Shown here in pieces: positions 7,354-17,014 of a DNA stretch of 64,000 nucleotides. The translations under genes and the position numbers were made by a program. Under the pieces are notes generated by a model. That model saw only the letters and a list, made by a program, of their open reading frames with translations, did not search any database and had not been told where the DNA came from. The number at the start of each line of letters is the position of its first letter. The first letter of the stretch is position 1. This DNA is from an uncultured Caryophanales bacterium (GTDB lineage: Bacteria > Bacillota_I > Bacilli_A > RF39 > UBA660): NCBI GenBank assembly GCA_946412015.1, contig CAMKGA010000006.1, forward strand, positions 1 to 64,000, written 5' to 3'.

Positions 7354-7722
7354 ATGGAAATAAACGGATATAAGTCATTTGATAAATATCATAAAAACAG
7401 ATATGGTATTTATATGGAAGAAGGAAAAACATATCATACTGATGGTATTATAGAATTTGGAATTAATGGTAATGATTTTCATTTTTGTAAATACCTTGAA
7501 GATACTATTAAGTTTCAAAAACAAGATGATGGATTAATAAATCCTGTTATTGCGCAAGTAACTGGCTTTGGAAAAATTGTTGAAGAAAACGATAAAGTAT
7601 ATGATTATTATAATTTATATGCAGCAGAATATATTACAATAAATAAGTTTTTAAGTCGCAAAGAAATAATTAATTATGCATTAAATTTAGGAGTAATTGG
7701 AATGCATAGATTTATTAAATGA
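7354..7722 (+). CDS. DUF7666-like protein, probably with a frameshifted tail
   Basis: The 122-residue protein has the pattern of a small uncharacterised family seen in phages and gut bacteria: YKSFDKYHKNRYG, EEGKTYHTDG, then FHFCKYLEDT and a strand pattern around IAQVTGFGKIVEENDK. It is preceded by GTGGTGA. The frame ends in tandem TGA codons at 7720. A second frame continues directly from 7709 to 7810 with sensible coding (DLLNDDEIKLFKNVYNIFYS), so the gene may have lost about 30 C-terminal residues to a 1-nt frameshift. Function unknown. Confidence 0.6.
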   Translation: MEINGYKSFDKYHKNRYGIYMEEGKTYHTDGIIEFGINGNDFHFCKYLEDTIKFQKQDDGLINPVIAQVTGFGKIVEENDKVYDYYNLYAAEYITINKFLSRKEIINYALNLGVIGMHRFIK

Positions 7723-7830
7723 TGACGAAATAAAATTATTTAAAAATGTATATAATATATTTTATAGCAGTGATAATGAAAAAGTTTTTAAATTAATAAA
7801 AAAAATTTAAAAAAAGTATTTTTAAAAGTA

Positions 7831-7885
7831 AAAACTCCATAATAATAATGTATATTCTAATATAGAATATCTAGAAAGGAGTTTT
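7831..7885 (+). promoter_or_regulatory. Stem that can mask the lipoprotein ribosome site
   Basis: AAAACTCC (7831-7838) is fully complementary to GGAGTTTT (7878-7885), which contains the ribosome-binding site and abuts the ATG. A smaller hairpin (TATTCTA/TAGAATA) is nested inside. If transcription begins upstream of 7831, the stem would hide the start. Confidence 0.45.
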
Positions 7886-8458
7886 ATGAAAAAATTTATA
7901 ATACTATCAATAACATTTATTTTCACTATTCTATTTGTAACTGGATGTAATTATAATAAAGTAAATGATACAAATATAGATGATACAAATATAAATAATA
8001 CAGATATAGATGAAGATAATAATTATGAAATGTTTAATGGAAGTATTGATAAATCCTGGGATGAGGTTAAAGATGATTATGAGGCTATCGAACTAGAAGC
8101 AAAAAGAGAAGTTGGAAAAATGAATGATATTACCTTAGATGATATTAAATCTTTAGAAAATACAATTGAACAGAAATATCAAAATATTAAAAACGGAATA
8201 AATGATGAGACGGAAGATGATGCTAAAGAATTATATAAAGCTGCAATTAAGATAGAAGAAATATCAAAAAGAAATAATAAAAATGTAAATCATGAATTAA
8301 TAACTTTAAGTCAAGATTCTAAATCTTTAATTAAACATTATTATGGAGAAGCAAATGATGATTTTACAAATGTAAAAAACTCATTTGAATCAGGAATAGA
8401 AAATATAAAGAACTATACAGAAGATAAATGGCAAGAATTTTTAGATATAATAAAATAA
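7886..8458 (+). CDS. Small lipoprotein
   Basis: A type II signal peptide (KKFIILSITFIFTILFVTGC) ends in the lipobox VTGC, so the mature protein starts at Cys21 and is anchored in the membrane by lipid. The next ~30 residues are an Asn/Asp/Thr-rich linker with repeats of DTNI. The rest (about 55-190) is acidic and helical with coiled-coil character. No family recognised. Ribosome site AAAGGAG precedes the ATG. It is followed by its own terminator. Confidence 0.8.
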   Translation: MKKFIILSITFIFTILFVTGCNYNKVNDTNIDDTNINNTDIDEDNNYEMFNGSIDKSWDEVKDDYEAIELEAKREVGKMNDITLDDIKSLENTIEQKYQNIKNGINDETEDDAKELYKAAIKIEEISKRNNKNVNHELITLSQDSKSLIKHYYGEANDDFTNVKNSFESGIENIKNYTEDKWQEFLDIIK

Positions 8459-8477
8459 TAGACACTAGTCTATTTTT
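8457..8477 (+). terminator. Terminator of the lipoprotein gene
   Basis: AATAGAC-ACTA-GTCTATT (8457-8474) then T residues. Confidence 0.75.
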
Positions 8478-8538
8478 TAATTTGACAAAATTATAATTTA
8501 ATGTATAATAGCACTTACATTTAGGGGGAAGAAATTAT

Positions 8539-9291
8539 ATGATATTATTTGATATTGATTATGGATTTGATGATGATACAAAATATAAAAACAAAATAGA
8601 AAATTTAAAAGTAAATGGAGAAAAATTTAATAAAAATAAAAACAAAAACTTTAAAGTATTAAAGTACGGATTAGAAACTATTTTACTTGGTGCTACAATA
8701 GGTGCTGCAATATCAAGTTTTAATTTTTTACGTGGTATAGGATTTAAACCTATTGCGTACAGTACTGATACATATAAAACTACAAAAGTTATAGAAACTA
8801 ATTATACAAAAGATGGCACTAGTAAAGATGAATATTATAAAAGAGATGTTAAAGATAGTGAAATATTAAGTATAAAGACTCCATATGAAATCGTAGATAA
8901 TAGTTTTAAAAGACAGGTATTTGAATTTAATACTACAAATTTAAGTAATTTAGAAAAAGAGTTTATAAAAGCTAATATTAAAAATCAAAGTGAATTATTA
9001 AACCAAGATTTTATTAATACATATATTGAAAACACTAAAAAATTAAATACAAAAAACGTTGAATATGCTCCTTATACTAATGAAGATTTTATTTATTCTG
9101 ATGATAATAATTATGAATTATCATATACATCTTATGTAAATGATAATAATGATATTAAGAATCAAGAAATTGGTGATTATGCAAATTTTGTAAATATAAC
9201 TAATTCTGCATTTACACTTTTATACTTATCATTATTTGGAACACCACTTATAAGATCAATCAAAAAAGAAGTAAAACAAAAAAGAAAATAA
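8539..9291 (+). CDS. Membrane protein of unknown function, 250 aa
   Basis: Two hydrophobic segments are visible, about 45-67 (GLETILLGATIGAAIS) and about 222-237 (SAFTLLYLSLFGTP). They are separated by ~150 mostly polar residues and followed by a basic tail, so the loop probably lies outside the cell. No family recognised. A good ribosome site (AGGGGGAAG) precedes the ATG. Confidence 0.7.
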   Translation: MILFDIDYGFDDDTKYKNKIENLKVNGEKFNKNKNKNFKVLKYGLETILLGATIGAAISSFNFLRGIGFKPIAYSTDTYKTTKVIETNYTKDGTSKDEYYKRDVKDSEILSIKTPYEIVDNSFKRQVFEFNTTNLSNLEKEFIKANIKNQSELLNQDFINTYIENTKKLNTKNVEYAPYTNEDFIYSDDNNYELSYTSYVNDNNDIKNQEIGDYANFVNITNSAFTLLYLSLFGTPLIRSIKKEVKQKRK

Positions 9292-9312
9292 TAGACAACT
9301 CTATTATTTTTT
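9285..9312. terminator. Terminator between convergent genes
   Basis: AAAATAATAG (9285-9294) and CTATTATTTT (9301-9310) pair perfectly and are followed by T. It serves the plus-strand membrane protein and overlaps the end of the minus-strand HAD gene. Confidence 0.75.
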
Positions 9313-9924
9313 TAATACCTTTTCATATACATTTTTTTTATTTTTTAAGCCATTTAAATTTACAATATATCTAATAACCTCTCCTACATTACTTACTTCT
9401 TTTAAATATTCATCTTCTATTAACTTTTCTTTATTTTTATCTCTAAAATATAATGTTTTAATTTTATTATTTCTTAAGTTATCACATATATTAGGATTAT
9501 CATCTATCATGATATCGATATTATTATCTATACAAGATTTAACTTTATCTTTAACCATAAATCTAATTTTATTAATATCAATACCATTATTATTAAATAA
9601 TGTAATAATTGCATCTTTTGTATTTTTTAAAAGACTACCTCGTGCAGTTATAAATTCATATTCATATCCCTCTAATTCAAAAAATTCAAGCATATTTTTA
9701 GCAAGCGGAATAAAGGGAGTTACATTTATTGTTGCATAAACTAAATAATTATTAATAAAATTATTTTTTTCATCTTTTGACCAATCATATCTATCTAAAT
9801 AACTAAATTTATTATTTATAGCACCACTTTTATTTAATATCAATAAATCATATAATTCAGCATAAGTATTCATAGTTCTTTCAAAATCTAAAATTACTCC
9901 ATCTATATCTATTCCTATTTTCAT
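9304..9924 (-). CDS. HAD-superfamily nucleotidase (5'(3')-deoxyribonucleotidase-like, NT5C)
   Basis: The N-terminal motif IGIDIDGVILDF provides the DxDG nucleophile and acid of HAD phosphatases. EFITARG (about residue 92) is motif II, and MIDDNP with the preceding lysines is motif III/IV. The arrangement and ~200-residue length fit the NT5C family (PF06941) that removes phosphate from nucleotides, although the exact substrate cannot be read. It starts two bases after the stop of the upstream radical-SAM-like gene, so the two form an operon. Confidence 0.75.
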   Translation of the reverse strand: MKIGIDIDGVILDFERTMNTYAELYDLLILNKSGAINNKFSYLDRYDWSKDEKNNFINNYLVYATINVTPFIPLAKNMLEFFELEGYEYEFITARGSLLKNTKDAIITLFNNNGIDINKIRFMVKDKVKSCIDNNIDIMIDDNPNICDNLRNNKIKTLYFRDKNKEKLIEDEYLKEVSNVGEVIRYIVNLNGLKNKKNVYEKVLKK

Positions 9925-9926
9925 AA

Positions 9927-11042
9927 TTACCTCTTAAAAGTTTTACTTTTTACCCAAGATGAACTAATATGACAATCTTCATAAAATGGTGCATCTACTG
10001 TATAACCAGTTAGCCATTTAATTACTCTAACATCAGATGTAGTAATTTCATCATCAATATGTATTATATTTCCACTGATATTACTACAATCTTCAGTAGG
10101 AAACTCACATATATTATTTTTTTTAAGAATACATTCGTGTTTCTTTTTATTAATTATTTCATATTTAAAAGGAATAATACTATCTAAATTATTATCAATT
10201 TTTAAATTATTTTTATAACTATTGCACTTGTCATACATTACACACTCTTTGCAATTTACCTCAGTAGGTCTATAATAATGAGCATTATAATCCCTATCTA
10301 GATTATGTACATAAGAAAATAAACAAGACGTTTTTCTAAATATTTTAACATTATACTCTTTAGCAAGACTTTCAAATAAAGTAACTACTTTATCATCAAT
10401 TATTTTTTTATGTCCAAATTTATATCCTGGATATGGTTTTAAATCAAGATTATTTTTCTTCCATACTTCAACACTAGATGGTTTCCCTTGTAAACCAGAA
10501 TATCCAATAGCTAAATTATATGAAGAAGCTAAGGATAATACTCTATTAAAAACATCTATTGAATCATTTACTCCATATATAATTGGTCTAAATTCAATTG
10601 AATATTTATAATTATTCCTTCTTTTTTTAATCTGTTTTAAATTATTTTCAAATCTTTCCATCGTATTACCATCTAAGGTAGAATCAATTCCAAATGTAGA
10701 AAATGCAATATGTAAATCAAGATTAAATTTCTCATCTGGAAATTTAGAAAAATCTCCTTTAGTAACTATTATTACGGGTCCTAAATGACCACTTGATTCT
10801 AATAATCTTAAATATTTAACTGTATTTTCTATTTGTAAAAGAGAATCTCCATAAAATAAATTAACAGCAACTGGAATATTTTTAAAATTATCATTAATAT
10901 CACTAGGAAGTACACTATAATGATTCTCAATATCAGCTTCTCCATTTAATCTACAATACTTACAATCATAACAAAATTTAAGTGAATCACCAAGTAAGTA
11001 AAATGATTTTGCAAATATAGCTAAATTAGTAATATCACACAT
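9927..11042 (-). CDS. Radical-SAM-like protein with atypical Cys spacing
   Basis: Resembles the spore-photoproduct-lyase-like part of the radical SAM superfamily: a three-cysteine cluster near the N-terminus, a strand-turn VNLFYGDSLLQIENT, and GPVIIVTKGD. The cluster reads C24-Y-D-C27-K-Y-C30, i.e. Cx2Cx2C, whereas classical members have Cx3Cx2C. A C-terminal cysteine set (NCKECVMYDKC, then HECILKKNNIC and EDC) may bind a second iron-sulfur cluster. Substrate unknown. It is followed directly by the HAD nucleotidase. Start is preceded by GGAGGAG. Confidence 0.65.
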   Translation of the reverse strand: MCDITNLAIFAKSFYLLGDSLKFCYDCKYCRLNGEADIENHYSVLPSDINDNFKNIPVAVNLFYGDSLLQIENTVKYLRLLESSGHLGPVIIVTKGDFSKFPDEKFNLDLHIAFSTFGIDSTLDGNTMERFENNLKQIKKRRNNYKYSIEFRPIIYGVNDSIDVFNRVLSLASSYNLAIGYSGLQGKPSSVEVWKKNNLDLKPYPGYKFGHKKIIDDKVVTLFESLAKEYNVKIFRKTSCLFSYVHNLDRDYNAHYYRPTEVNCKECVMYDKCNSYKNNLKIDNNLDSIIPFKYEIINKKKHECILKKNNICEFPTEDCSNISGNIIHIDDEITTSDVRVIKWLTGYTVDAPFYEDCHISSSWVKSKTFKR

Positions 11043-11113
11043 ATTATCTCCTCCAAAACAATCATATCATAAACTATTAGCATTAAAATATATATATAAA
11101 TCATACTAGGTAT

Positions 11114-11136
11114 AAAAAAAAGATATATATTATATC
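11114..11136 (-). terminator. Terminator of the LysR gene
   Basis: On the minus strand GATATA-ATA-TATATC is followed by a T run (A run at 11114-11121). Confidence 0.5.
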
Positions 11137-12022
11137 AAATGCTTGTTAATGTATTAATAAAATTATTACAATCTTTAATCAATACATTATTTTTAAGTGT
11201 AATTATACCAAAATCTACCTTTTTATTTGGAACATTAAGATTAATTTTATATAACTCTTTTTTATTTAATTCTGATTGAACATACATATCAGTTACATAA
11301 CCTATTCCATATCCCATTTTTACAAAAGATATAAGCAAATTAGAACTTGCAATATTCATCTTAGGAATAATATTTAAATTATTTTCTTTAAAAAATAAAT
11401 CTATACTTTTTCTTGAATTAGAAGGATATTTTTGAACAAGTATATCATAATTTTCTAAATCTTTAACACAAATATTCTTTTTAGTTAATTTATTATATTT
11501 TTTACTTGCAACAAAAATATATTCCATACTACCAATCTTTTGATAATTTAAATCATAGTCTATATTATTTGGAAATTTACTTAAAATAAAATCTATTTCC
11601 CCTATCTTTAATTTTTTTATAAGATCATAAGTAGAATCAGTATGTATATCAAAAATAATATTAGGATACTTATCGTGATACTTTTCAATATAATCTATTA
11701 AGTATTCTTTTACAAGTGTTGTTGATATACCTATTTTTATTGTTGCACTATGACTATTTTTAACATCTTCTAAATCACTTTCTGCATCTAATATTAAATT
11801 TAAAGCATTCTTTACATTTAGAAATATCTTCTTACCATATTCATTTAAAATAACACCCTTTTTAGTTCTTATAAATAATTCTTCGCCTAATGCATATTCT
11901 AAATTTTTTATATGTTTAGTTACAGCAGGTTGCGAAATATTTAATACCTGACTTGCCTTAGTAATATTCTTTTCTTTTGCTACTACATAAAAAATTCTAT
12001 ATAATTCTAAATTAACCATCAT
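11135..12022 (-). CDS. LysR-family transcriptional regulator
   Basis: The first ~65 residues are the LysR winged helix-turn-helix (YRIFYVVAKEKNITKASQVL, then ISQPAVTKHIKNLE). The rest is a two-lobed co-inducer-binding domain (IKIGISTTLVKEYLIDYI onward). Total 295 residues is typical. It is divergent from the HD-domain gene at 12104 with an 81-bp AT-rich gap, the usual place for a LysR operator. ATTGCAACAAT in that gap has the T-N11-A-like dyad expected. Effector unknown. Confidence 0.92.
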   Translation of the reverse strand: MMVNLELYRIFYVVAKEKNITKASQVLNISQPAVTKHIKNLEYALGEELFIRTKKGVILNEYGKKIFLNVKNALNLILDAESDLEDVKNSHSATIKIGISTTLVKEYLIDYIEKYHDKYPNIIFDIHTDSTYDLIKKLKIGEIDFILSKFPNNIDYDLNYQKIGSMEYIFVASKKYNKLTKKNICVKDLENYDILVQKYPSNSRKSIDLFFKENNLNIIPKMNIASSNLLISFVKMGYGIGYVTDMYVQSELNKKELYKINLNVPNKKVDFGIITLKNNVLIKDCNNFINTLTSI

Positions 12023-12103
12023 AACCTCCAGTTATTGCAACAATAATTTATTTGTATTTTTATTATAATATAATTATTGATATAATGCAATTGGGAGGTA
12101 CTT

Positions 12104-12970
12104 ATGAGTAAAGAAGAAATTAAAAGATTACTAATGAACGGTAATACAAAGGAATATTCACATATGATAATATTTTGTGATACGTTTGATTATGAGGATT
12201 ATGCAGTATATGTTAAATACGATCAAGATGTTGAAAATGTAATAAAAGAAGAAAGAAAGCTAGGAAACATGATTAAAGTGATGGAAGTATATAATTATAA
12301 TCTAGATTTAGAGATGCAACTAAATGAATATAGAGCAAATCACATTGAACCTAAAATTAAAAAAGATGATAATAAAATTCATTCTGATAAAATTAAAAAA
12401 GCATTAGAGTTTGCTAAAGGAGCTCATTTAAATCAGATTAGAGCTGATGGATCACCTTATATTAATCATCCAATTAATGTAGCTGAAAATGTAAAAAAAT
12501 ATATAAAATCTAATGAATTAGATAATTTAATAATATGTGCATTATTACATGATACCATAGAGGATACTGATACAACATATTATGATATTGCTGATAACTT
12601 TGGTTATTTTGTTGCATCAATAGTACTAGAGCTTACAAATGATAAAGATATGAAAAATTTACTTGGTAAGACTAGATATTTACAAATAAAAATGAAAAAT
12701 ATGACTAACTTTGCTCTTGATATAAAATTATGTGATAGATTAAATAATGTAATGGATCTAGTTGTTGCACCTGAAGATTTTAGGGAAAAATATACAATTG
12801 AAACTATTGATATAATGAGCTATTTAACTAGAAATAGAAAACTTACTCAAACACAAAAAGAATTAATTAGTTTAATAAATAACGAAATAAAAAAGCAAAG
12901 AGAAAATACTAAAAAATATGAAAAAAAGGGTGAAGATTTTATTAAAATGTTAAAAAAATTAACAAAATAA
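12104..12970 (+). CDS. HD-domain hydrolase, small alarmone hydrolase-like
   Basis: The C-terminal two-thirds is a RelA/SpoT-type HD domain (HD_4): H122P in NHPINVAENV, H149-D150 in ALLHDTIEDTD, and D211-R-x-x-N214 in KLCDRLNNVMDL. These are the metal and catalytic residues of (p)ppGpp hydrolases and MESH1-like enzymes. There is no synthetase domain. The first ~90 residues are extra and unrecognised. A role in removing ppGpp or a related nucleotide is inferred from family only. Ribosome site GGGAGGT, with a TGATATAAT promoter just upstream. Confidence 0.8.
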   Translation: MSKEEIKRLLMNGNTKEYSHMIIFCDTFDYEDYAVYVKYDQDVENVIKEERKLGNMIKVMEVYNYNLDLEMQLNEYRANHIEPKIKKDDNKIHSDKIKKALEFAKGAHLNQIRADGSPYINHPINVAENVKKYIKSNELDNLIICALLHDTIEDTDTTYYDIADNFGYFVASIVLELTNDKDMKNLLGKTRYLQIKMKNMTNFALDIKLCDRLNNVMDLVVAPEDFREKYTIETIDIMSYLTRNRKLTQTQKELISLINNEIKKQRENTKKYEKKGEDFIKMLKKLTK

Positions 12971-13003
12971 AAGACTATTTCAATTTATAAAATAGTCTTT
13001 TTG
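12969..13003. terminator. Terminator between HD and tatD genes
   Basis: AAAAGACTATTT (12969-12980) and AAATAGTCTTTT (12990-13001) form a 12-bp stem with a 9-base loop. It ends the HD gene and contains the 3' end of tatD. Confidence 0.8.
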
Positions 13004-13730
13004 CATTATTATTTAAATTATTCTCCATACTATATTCATCCATACCTTTTAATGCACAAACCTTATTAAATACACATATTAAATCATCTATTTCATTATT
13101 AGATAAATATGGATAATCAGTTTCTATTAACAAATTATTTATATCGATATTCCTTACAACCTCTAATGACTTTTTAGCATTGCTTTTTAATATCATTGGT
13201 TCCACTGATACAAAGCCACCTAAATTAAGTATTTCATTTAGAATATCTAAATCAGGCTGAAATGAATGAAATACAAAACCATATTTAGGAATATATCTCT
13301 TTATTATTTCTAAACATAATTTATTTGCATATATTAAAGAATCTTTAGTAGTATTAGAATGTATTATAACAGGTAGCTTTAATTCATTAGCAAGTTTTAT
13401 ACTATATATAAATTTCTTTATCTGTATATCAATATTTTTATTAGTATCAATACCAGTTTCACCGATTGCAACCACTTTACTAATTTCACAGTTATCAATT
13501 AAATACTTTAATATATCAACACTTCCTTCATTTAGTTGATGAAGTCCTATTGTTGAATAAAATTTATTATTATTTAAACTTATACTAATTGCTTCTTTGC
13601 TAATATCATAATTAAGTCCTACATTAATTATTTTATCTATATTATTATTTTTATTAATATTAATTATTTCATCATTTAAATTATTTAAATCCTTACTATT
13701 ATAGTGAACATGTGTATCTATTAAATTCAT
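12975..13730 (-). CDS. TatD-family metal-dependent hydrolase/DNase
   Basis: The N-terminal IDTHVHYNSKDL supplies the HxH metal ligands. GETGID (about 92) carries the conserved glutamate, LPVIIHSN the next histidine, FVFHSF the fourth, and LLIETDYPYL the catalytic aspartate. A TIM-barrel nuclease of 251 residues is normal. Family members degrade DNA or trim RNA 3' ends. Downstream of the 13735 gene with a 4-bp gap, so co-transcribed. Confidence 0.88.
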   Translation of the reverse strand: MNLIDTHVHYNSKDLNNLNDEIININKNNNIDKIINVGLNYDISKEAISISLNNNKFYSTIGLHQLNEGSVDILKYLIDNCEISKVVAIGETGIDTNKNIDIQIKKFIYSIKLANELKLPVIIHSNTTKDSLIYANKLCLEIIKRYIPKYGFVFHSFQPDLDILNEILNLGGFVSVEPMILKSNAKKSLEVVRNIDINNLLIETDYPYLSNNEIDDLICVFNKVCALKGMDEYSMENNLNNNAKRLFYKLK

Positions 13731-13734
13731 ATTA

Positions 13735-14412
13735 TCACCTTTTTAATTTATAGTATATTTTTGGTCCATATATTATATCATCTTTAATACTATACATATT
13801 TAAAATACTTTTTATATCATTATCTATTTTATCATTAAATGTATAGATATTATCCTGTACTTTATTTTTTATATCTCTATGGTTTGGTTTATGAAGATTT
13901 GATAATAATTCTATTGCATATCCTCTAAAATATTTAAAATTAGCTTCATTATAATTATTAGTTTCATAATATCCGTAGGATATATGAATATCAAAATCTA
14001 TATTAATTTCTTTTTTTAATATATTATAAATATTCATAATATCATCAACACTTATTGAATTTTTATAAACAGTAATTCCTACCATATCTCCAAACTTAAA
14101 TGGTTCTATCTTAAAACCAAATTCATTTTTTATAGGATTTGTCATATTTGGTGATAAGAATTCACATTTTTTATTATCTAAACATAAATATGAAAAATCA
14201 TCTTCTTCAATTAAAATTTTATTATTTAATTTAATTTCTTTTTTTCTCAAAATTAAATACATCATAGATATCATAAAATATAATTTTTTCTTAGCAATAC
14301 TTACATTATAATTATCCATCTTCTTAGAGTTTTTTATATCAAAAGTAAACGTTTCAAAAATACCATCATTTTGACATTTTAAAAACAGATTATTATACTC
14401 ATCATATGACAT
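13735..14412 (-). CDS. Unknown protein, 225 aa
   Basis: I chose the ATG at 14412 because GGTGAT stands just before it and a TATAAT box overlaps the longer upstream frame. The protein has mixed alpha/beta composition without membrane segments. A block near residue 90 (LSPNMTNPIKNEFGF, then FKFGDMVGITVYKN) looks conserved but I cannot name it. It lies between infB and tatD on the same strand. No function assigned. Confidence 0.65.
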   Translation of the reverse strand: MSYDEYNNLFLKCQNDGIFETFTFDIKNSKKMDNYNVSIAKKKLYFMISMMYLILRKKEIKLNNKILIEEDDFSYLCLDNKKCEFLSPNMTNPIKNEFGFKIEPFKFGDMVGITVYKNSISVDDIMNIYNILKKEINIDFDIHISYGYYETNNYNEANFKYFRGYAIELLSNLHKPNHRDIKNKVQDNIYTFNDKIDNDIKSILNMYSIKDDIIYGPKIYYKLKR

Positions 14413-14477
14413 AATATCACCAGATAATATTATACATAAATGCATTTTTTTTGTAAATAACAAAAGGTTTTATAACC

Positions 14478-16565
14478 TTATTTTACTTCAACCATTTCAT
14501 ATGCTTCTATGATATCATTAACTTTAATATCATTGAAATTAGTTATTGTAACACCACATTCTAAGCCCTTTTTAACTTCTTTAACTGAATCTTTTTCTCT
14601 TTGTAAAGATCCAATCTCACCATCATAAATTACTTTACTATCACGAATTACTCTCGCTTTAGAATTAGATTTGATAACACCATCTAATACATAAGAACCA
14701 GCAATAATACCAACTTTAGAAAACTTAAATAATTGTCTTACTTCTAAAGATCCAGTAACTTTTTCTTCATATGTTGGATCAAGTAATCCCTTCATGGCAT
14801 TTTCCATATCTTCAACTGCTTTATAAATAATATCATAAAGCCTAATTTCAACACCTTGATCCTTAGCATAATCTTTAATTGAATTATTTGGTCTAATATT
14901 AAATCCTATAATTATAGCATTAGATGCATTTGCAAGTACTATATCAGATTCAGTAATAGCACCTACACTACTTCTAATTACCTTAACTTTTACACCTTCT
15001 ACTTCAATCTTTTCTAAAGAGTTTTTAACAGCTTCTGCTGAACCATTTACATCTGCTTTTATAATTACATTTATCTCTTTAATACCATCTTGAATTTTAG
15101 AGAATATATCTTCTAGTGATACACTAACTTTAGTGTTTTTCTTTAGCTTTTCTTCTTCACGTCTAGCTTCACCAATACTTCTTGCTTGCTTTTCAGTTTC
15201 AAAAGCCATAAATTTATCACCAGCAGAAGGTATTTCATTAATTCCTGTAATTTCTACTGGTTGACTAGGCAATGCTTCTGTAATTTCCTCACCTTTATCA
15301 TTTTTTAAAGTTCTAATTTTACCAAATGATGTTCCAACTACAATTGGATCTCCTAGACGTAGTGTTCCATTTTGTACAAGCACTGTAACTTTAGCTCCTA
15401 CATGTTTATCAAGTGTTGCTTCAACTACAGATCCTATAGCATATCTTTTTGGATTAGCTTTAAAATCAGATATTTCTGCAACTAACAATATATTTTCAAG
15501 TAATTTATCTACACCTTCGCCAGTTTTAGCACTTATAGGAACACATATAGTATCCCCTCCCCATGCTTCTGGTGTTAATTCACATTCAGCAAGTTCTGTT
15601 AATACTTTATCTACATTAGCTCCAGGTTTATCAATTTTATTAATTGCAACTAGTATTGGTACATTAGCAGCTTTAGCATGATCTATAGCTTCTTTAGTTT
15701 GAGGCATAACACCATCATCAGCTGCAACAATTATAATTACTATATCAGTAATACTTGCACCTCTTGCACGCATTTCAGTAAATGCAGCATGTCCTGGTGT
15801 ATCAATAAATGTAATAGTCTCGCCATTATGTTTTACTTGATATGCACTAATAGCTTGAGTAATACCTCCAGCCTCACCAGATACTACATCTGTTTTACGT
15901 ATTGTATCTAAAAGCGTTGTTTTACCATGGTCAACATGACCCATAATAGTTACAACTGCCGGTCTTTTTTCTAAATCCTCTTCTTTATCATTAATTTCAA
16001 ATTCTTCAAATTTAGTTTCATCAATATCTTGTTTACGTTCTAACTTTTTATCATATTCTGATGCTATTAAAGCAGCATTATCAAAATCAATAACATTATT
16101 AACTGTAGCAAGAATTCCTATTGTAAATAATTTCTTTATAAGTACTGCTGGCTTTATATTTAACTCACGAGCAAGATCTCCTATTGTCATAGATTCTTTA
16201 TATATGATAATACCAGTCTTATCAACAGGAGAATTACTAATTAATTTCTCCTTATTTTTATACATTTCCTTTTTCTTTTTAGCTAATTCTTTTTTATTAT
16301 TCTTAACTTGCTTAATAGCTTTCTTAGGTTTATTATTATTAACAATTTCCTCTATTTTATTTTTTTCTTTTTCAATTAACTCATCTTCATAGAAATCATT
16401 ATCTTCTTCTTCATCTTGCATAATATCATTATCTAAAATAGTGATAGCCTCTTCATCCAACTCATCATCCTCACTTTTTACATCGATATTAAGCTTTTGA
16501 CACCTATCTAAAATTTGTTTAACTGTTTTGTTAACATCTTGAGCATATTCCAAAACACTCATCAT
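14478..16565 (-). CDS. infB: Translation initiation factor IF-2
   Basis: IF-2 is the GTPase that brings initiator tRNA to the ribosome. The N-terminal ~110 residues are short, acidic then lysine-rich. A winged IF-2N module follows ([21 protein letters not shown], about 126-146). The G domain has G1 GHVDHGKTT (209-217), DTPGH, and NKID. Domains II to IV end at [20 protein letters not shown]. 695 residues is on the short side, as in other small Bacilli. GAGGGTG precedes the start (two adjacent ATG codons). It is the last core gene of the rimP-nusA-ylxR-deaminase-infB run. Confidence 0.97.
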   Translation of the reverse strand: MMSVLEYAQDVNKTVKQILDRCQKLNIDVKSEDDELDEEAITILDNDIMQDEEEDNDFYEDELIEKEKNKIEEIVNNNKPKKAIKQVKNNKKELAKKKKEMYKNKEKLISNSPVDKTGIIIYKESMTIGDLARELNIKPAVLIKKLFTIGILATVNNVIDFDNAALIASEYDKKLERKQDIDETKFEEFEINDKEEDLEKRPAVVTIMGHVDHGKTTLLDTIRKTDVVSGEAGGITQAISAYQVKHNGETITFIDTPGHAAFTEMRARGASITDIVIIIVAADDGVMPQTKEAIDHAKAANVPILVAINKIDKPGANVDKVLTELAECELTPEAWGGDTICVPISAKTGEGVDKLLENILLVAEISDFKANPKRYAIGSVVEATLDKHVGAKVTVLVQNGTLRLGDPIVVGTSFGKIRTLKNDKGEEITEALPSQPVEITGINEIPSAGDKFMAFETEKQARSIGEARREEEKLKKNTKVSVSLEDIFSKIQDGIKEINVIIKADVNGSAEAVKNSLEKIEVEGVKVKVIRSSVGAITESDIVLANASNAIIIGFNIRPNNSIKDYAKDQGVEIRLYDIIYKAVEDMENAMKGLLDPTYEEKVTGSLEVRQLFKFSKVGIIAGSYVLDGVIKSNSKARVIRDSKVIYDGEIGSLQREKDSVKEVKKGLECGVTITNFNDIKVNDIIEAYEMVEVK

Positions 16566-16588
16566 AATAACACCCTCTTTCTATAAAT

Positions 16589-17014
16589 TTAGTTATACTT
16601 TATAATTGGAATCCCTACCTCTTTTACAAAGTCAAGTGTCAGTTCATCTTCAAAAGAACCACCACAGACTATTTTCTTTATACCTGCACTAACAAGCATT
16701 TTCGCACATATAGAACAAGGATAAGATGTAATATATATTACCCCACCATCAAGCGATTCACCACGTCTTGCAGCTTCACTAATAATCACTTGCTCAGCAC
16801 AAATATATCTACACAACTCACGTCTTTCGCCATGATGAAGATGGTATTTATCTCTAATACAACCTATTTCTGTGCAAGGTCTAATACCACCAACTTGATT
16901 GTTATATCCTTTCGCAATAATCTTATCATCCTTAACAACAACAGCTCCTACTTTTCTTCTTAAGCATGTTGACATTTCACTCTGTCTTATTGCTTCTTCC
17001 ATATATTTATCCAT
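16589..17014 (-). CDS. Deoxycytidylate (dCMP) deaminase-like zinc enzyme
   Basis: Zinc-dependent deaminase fold with C72-A-E74 in ICAEQVIISE and PCSIC (99-103) as metal ligands and proton shuttle. Overall sequence fits the dCMP deaminase/ComEB group, which makes dUMP for thymidylate synthesis. The first ligand is Cys where most dCMP deaminases have His (HAE); Cys occurs in cytidine deaminases, so substrate preference is open. It sits inside the nusA-ylxR-infB operon with a 0-bp gap to ylxR, an unusual insertion. Confidence 0.82.
   Translation of the reverse strand: MDKYMEEAIRQSEMSTCLRRKVGAVVVKDDKIIAKGYNNQVGGIRPCTEIGCIRDKYHLHHGERRELCRYICAEQVIISEAARRGESLDGGVIYITSYPCSICAKMLVSAGIKKIVCGGSFEDELTLDFVKEVGIPIIKYN

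Noticed and set aside
15678-15911. Plus-strand frame inside infB
   Set aside because: Shadow of a highly conserved gene on the opposite strand, without ribosome site.
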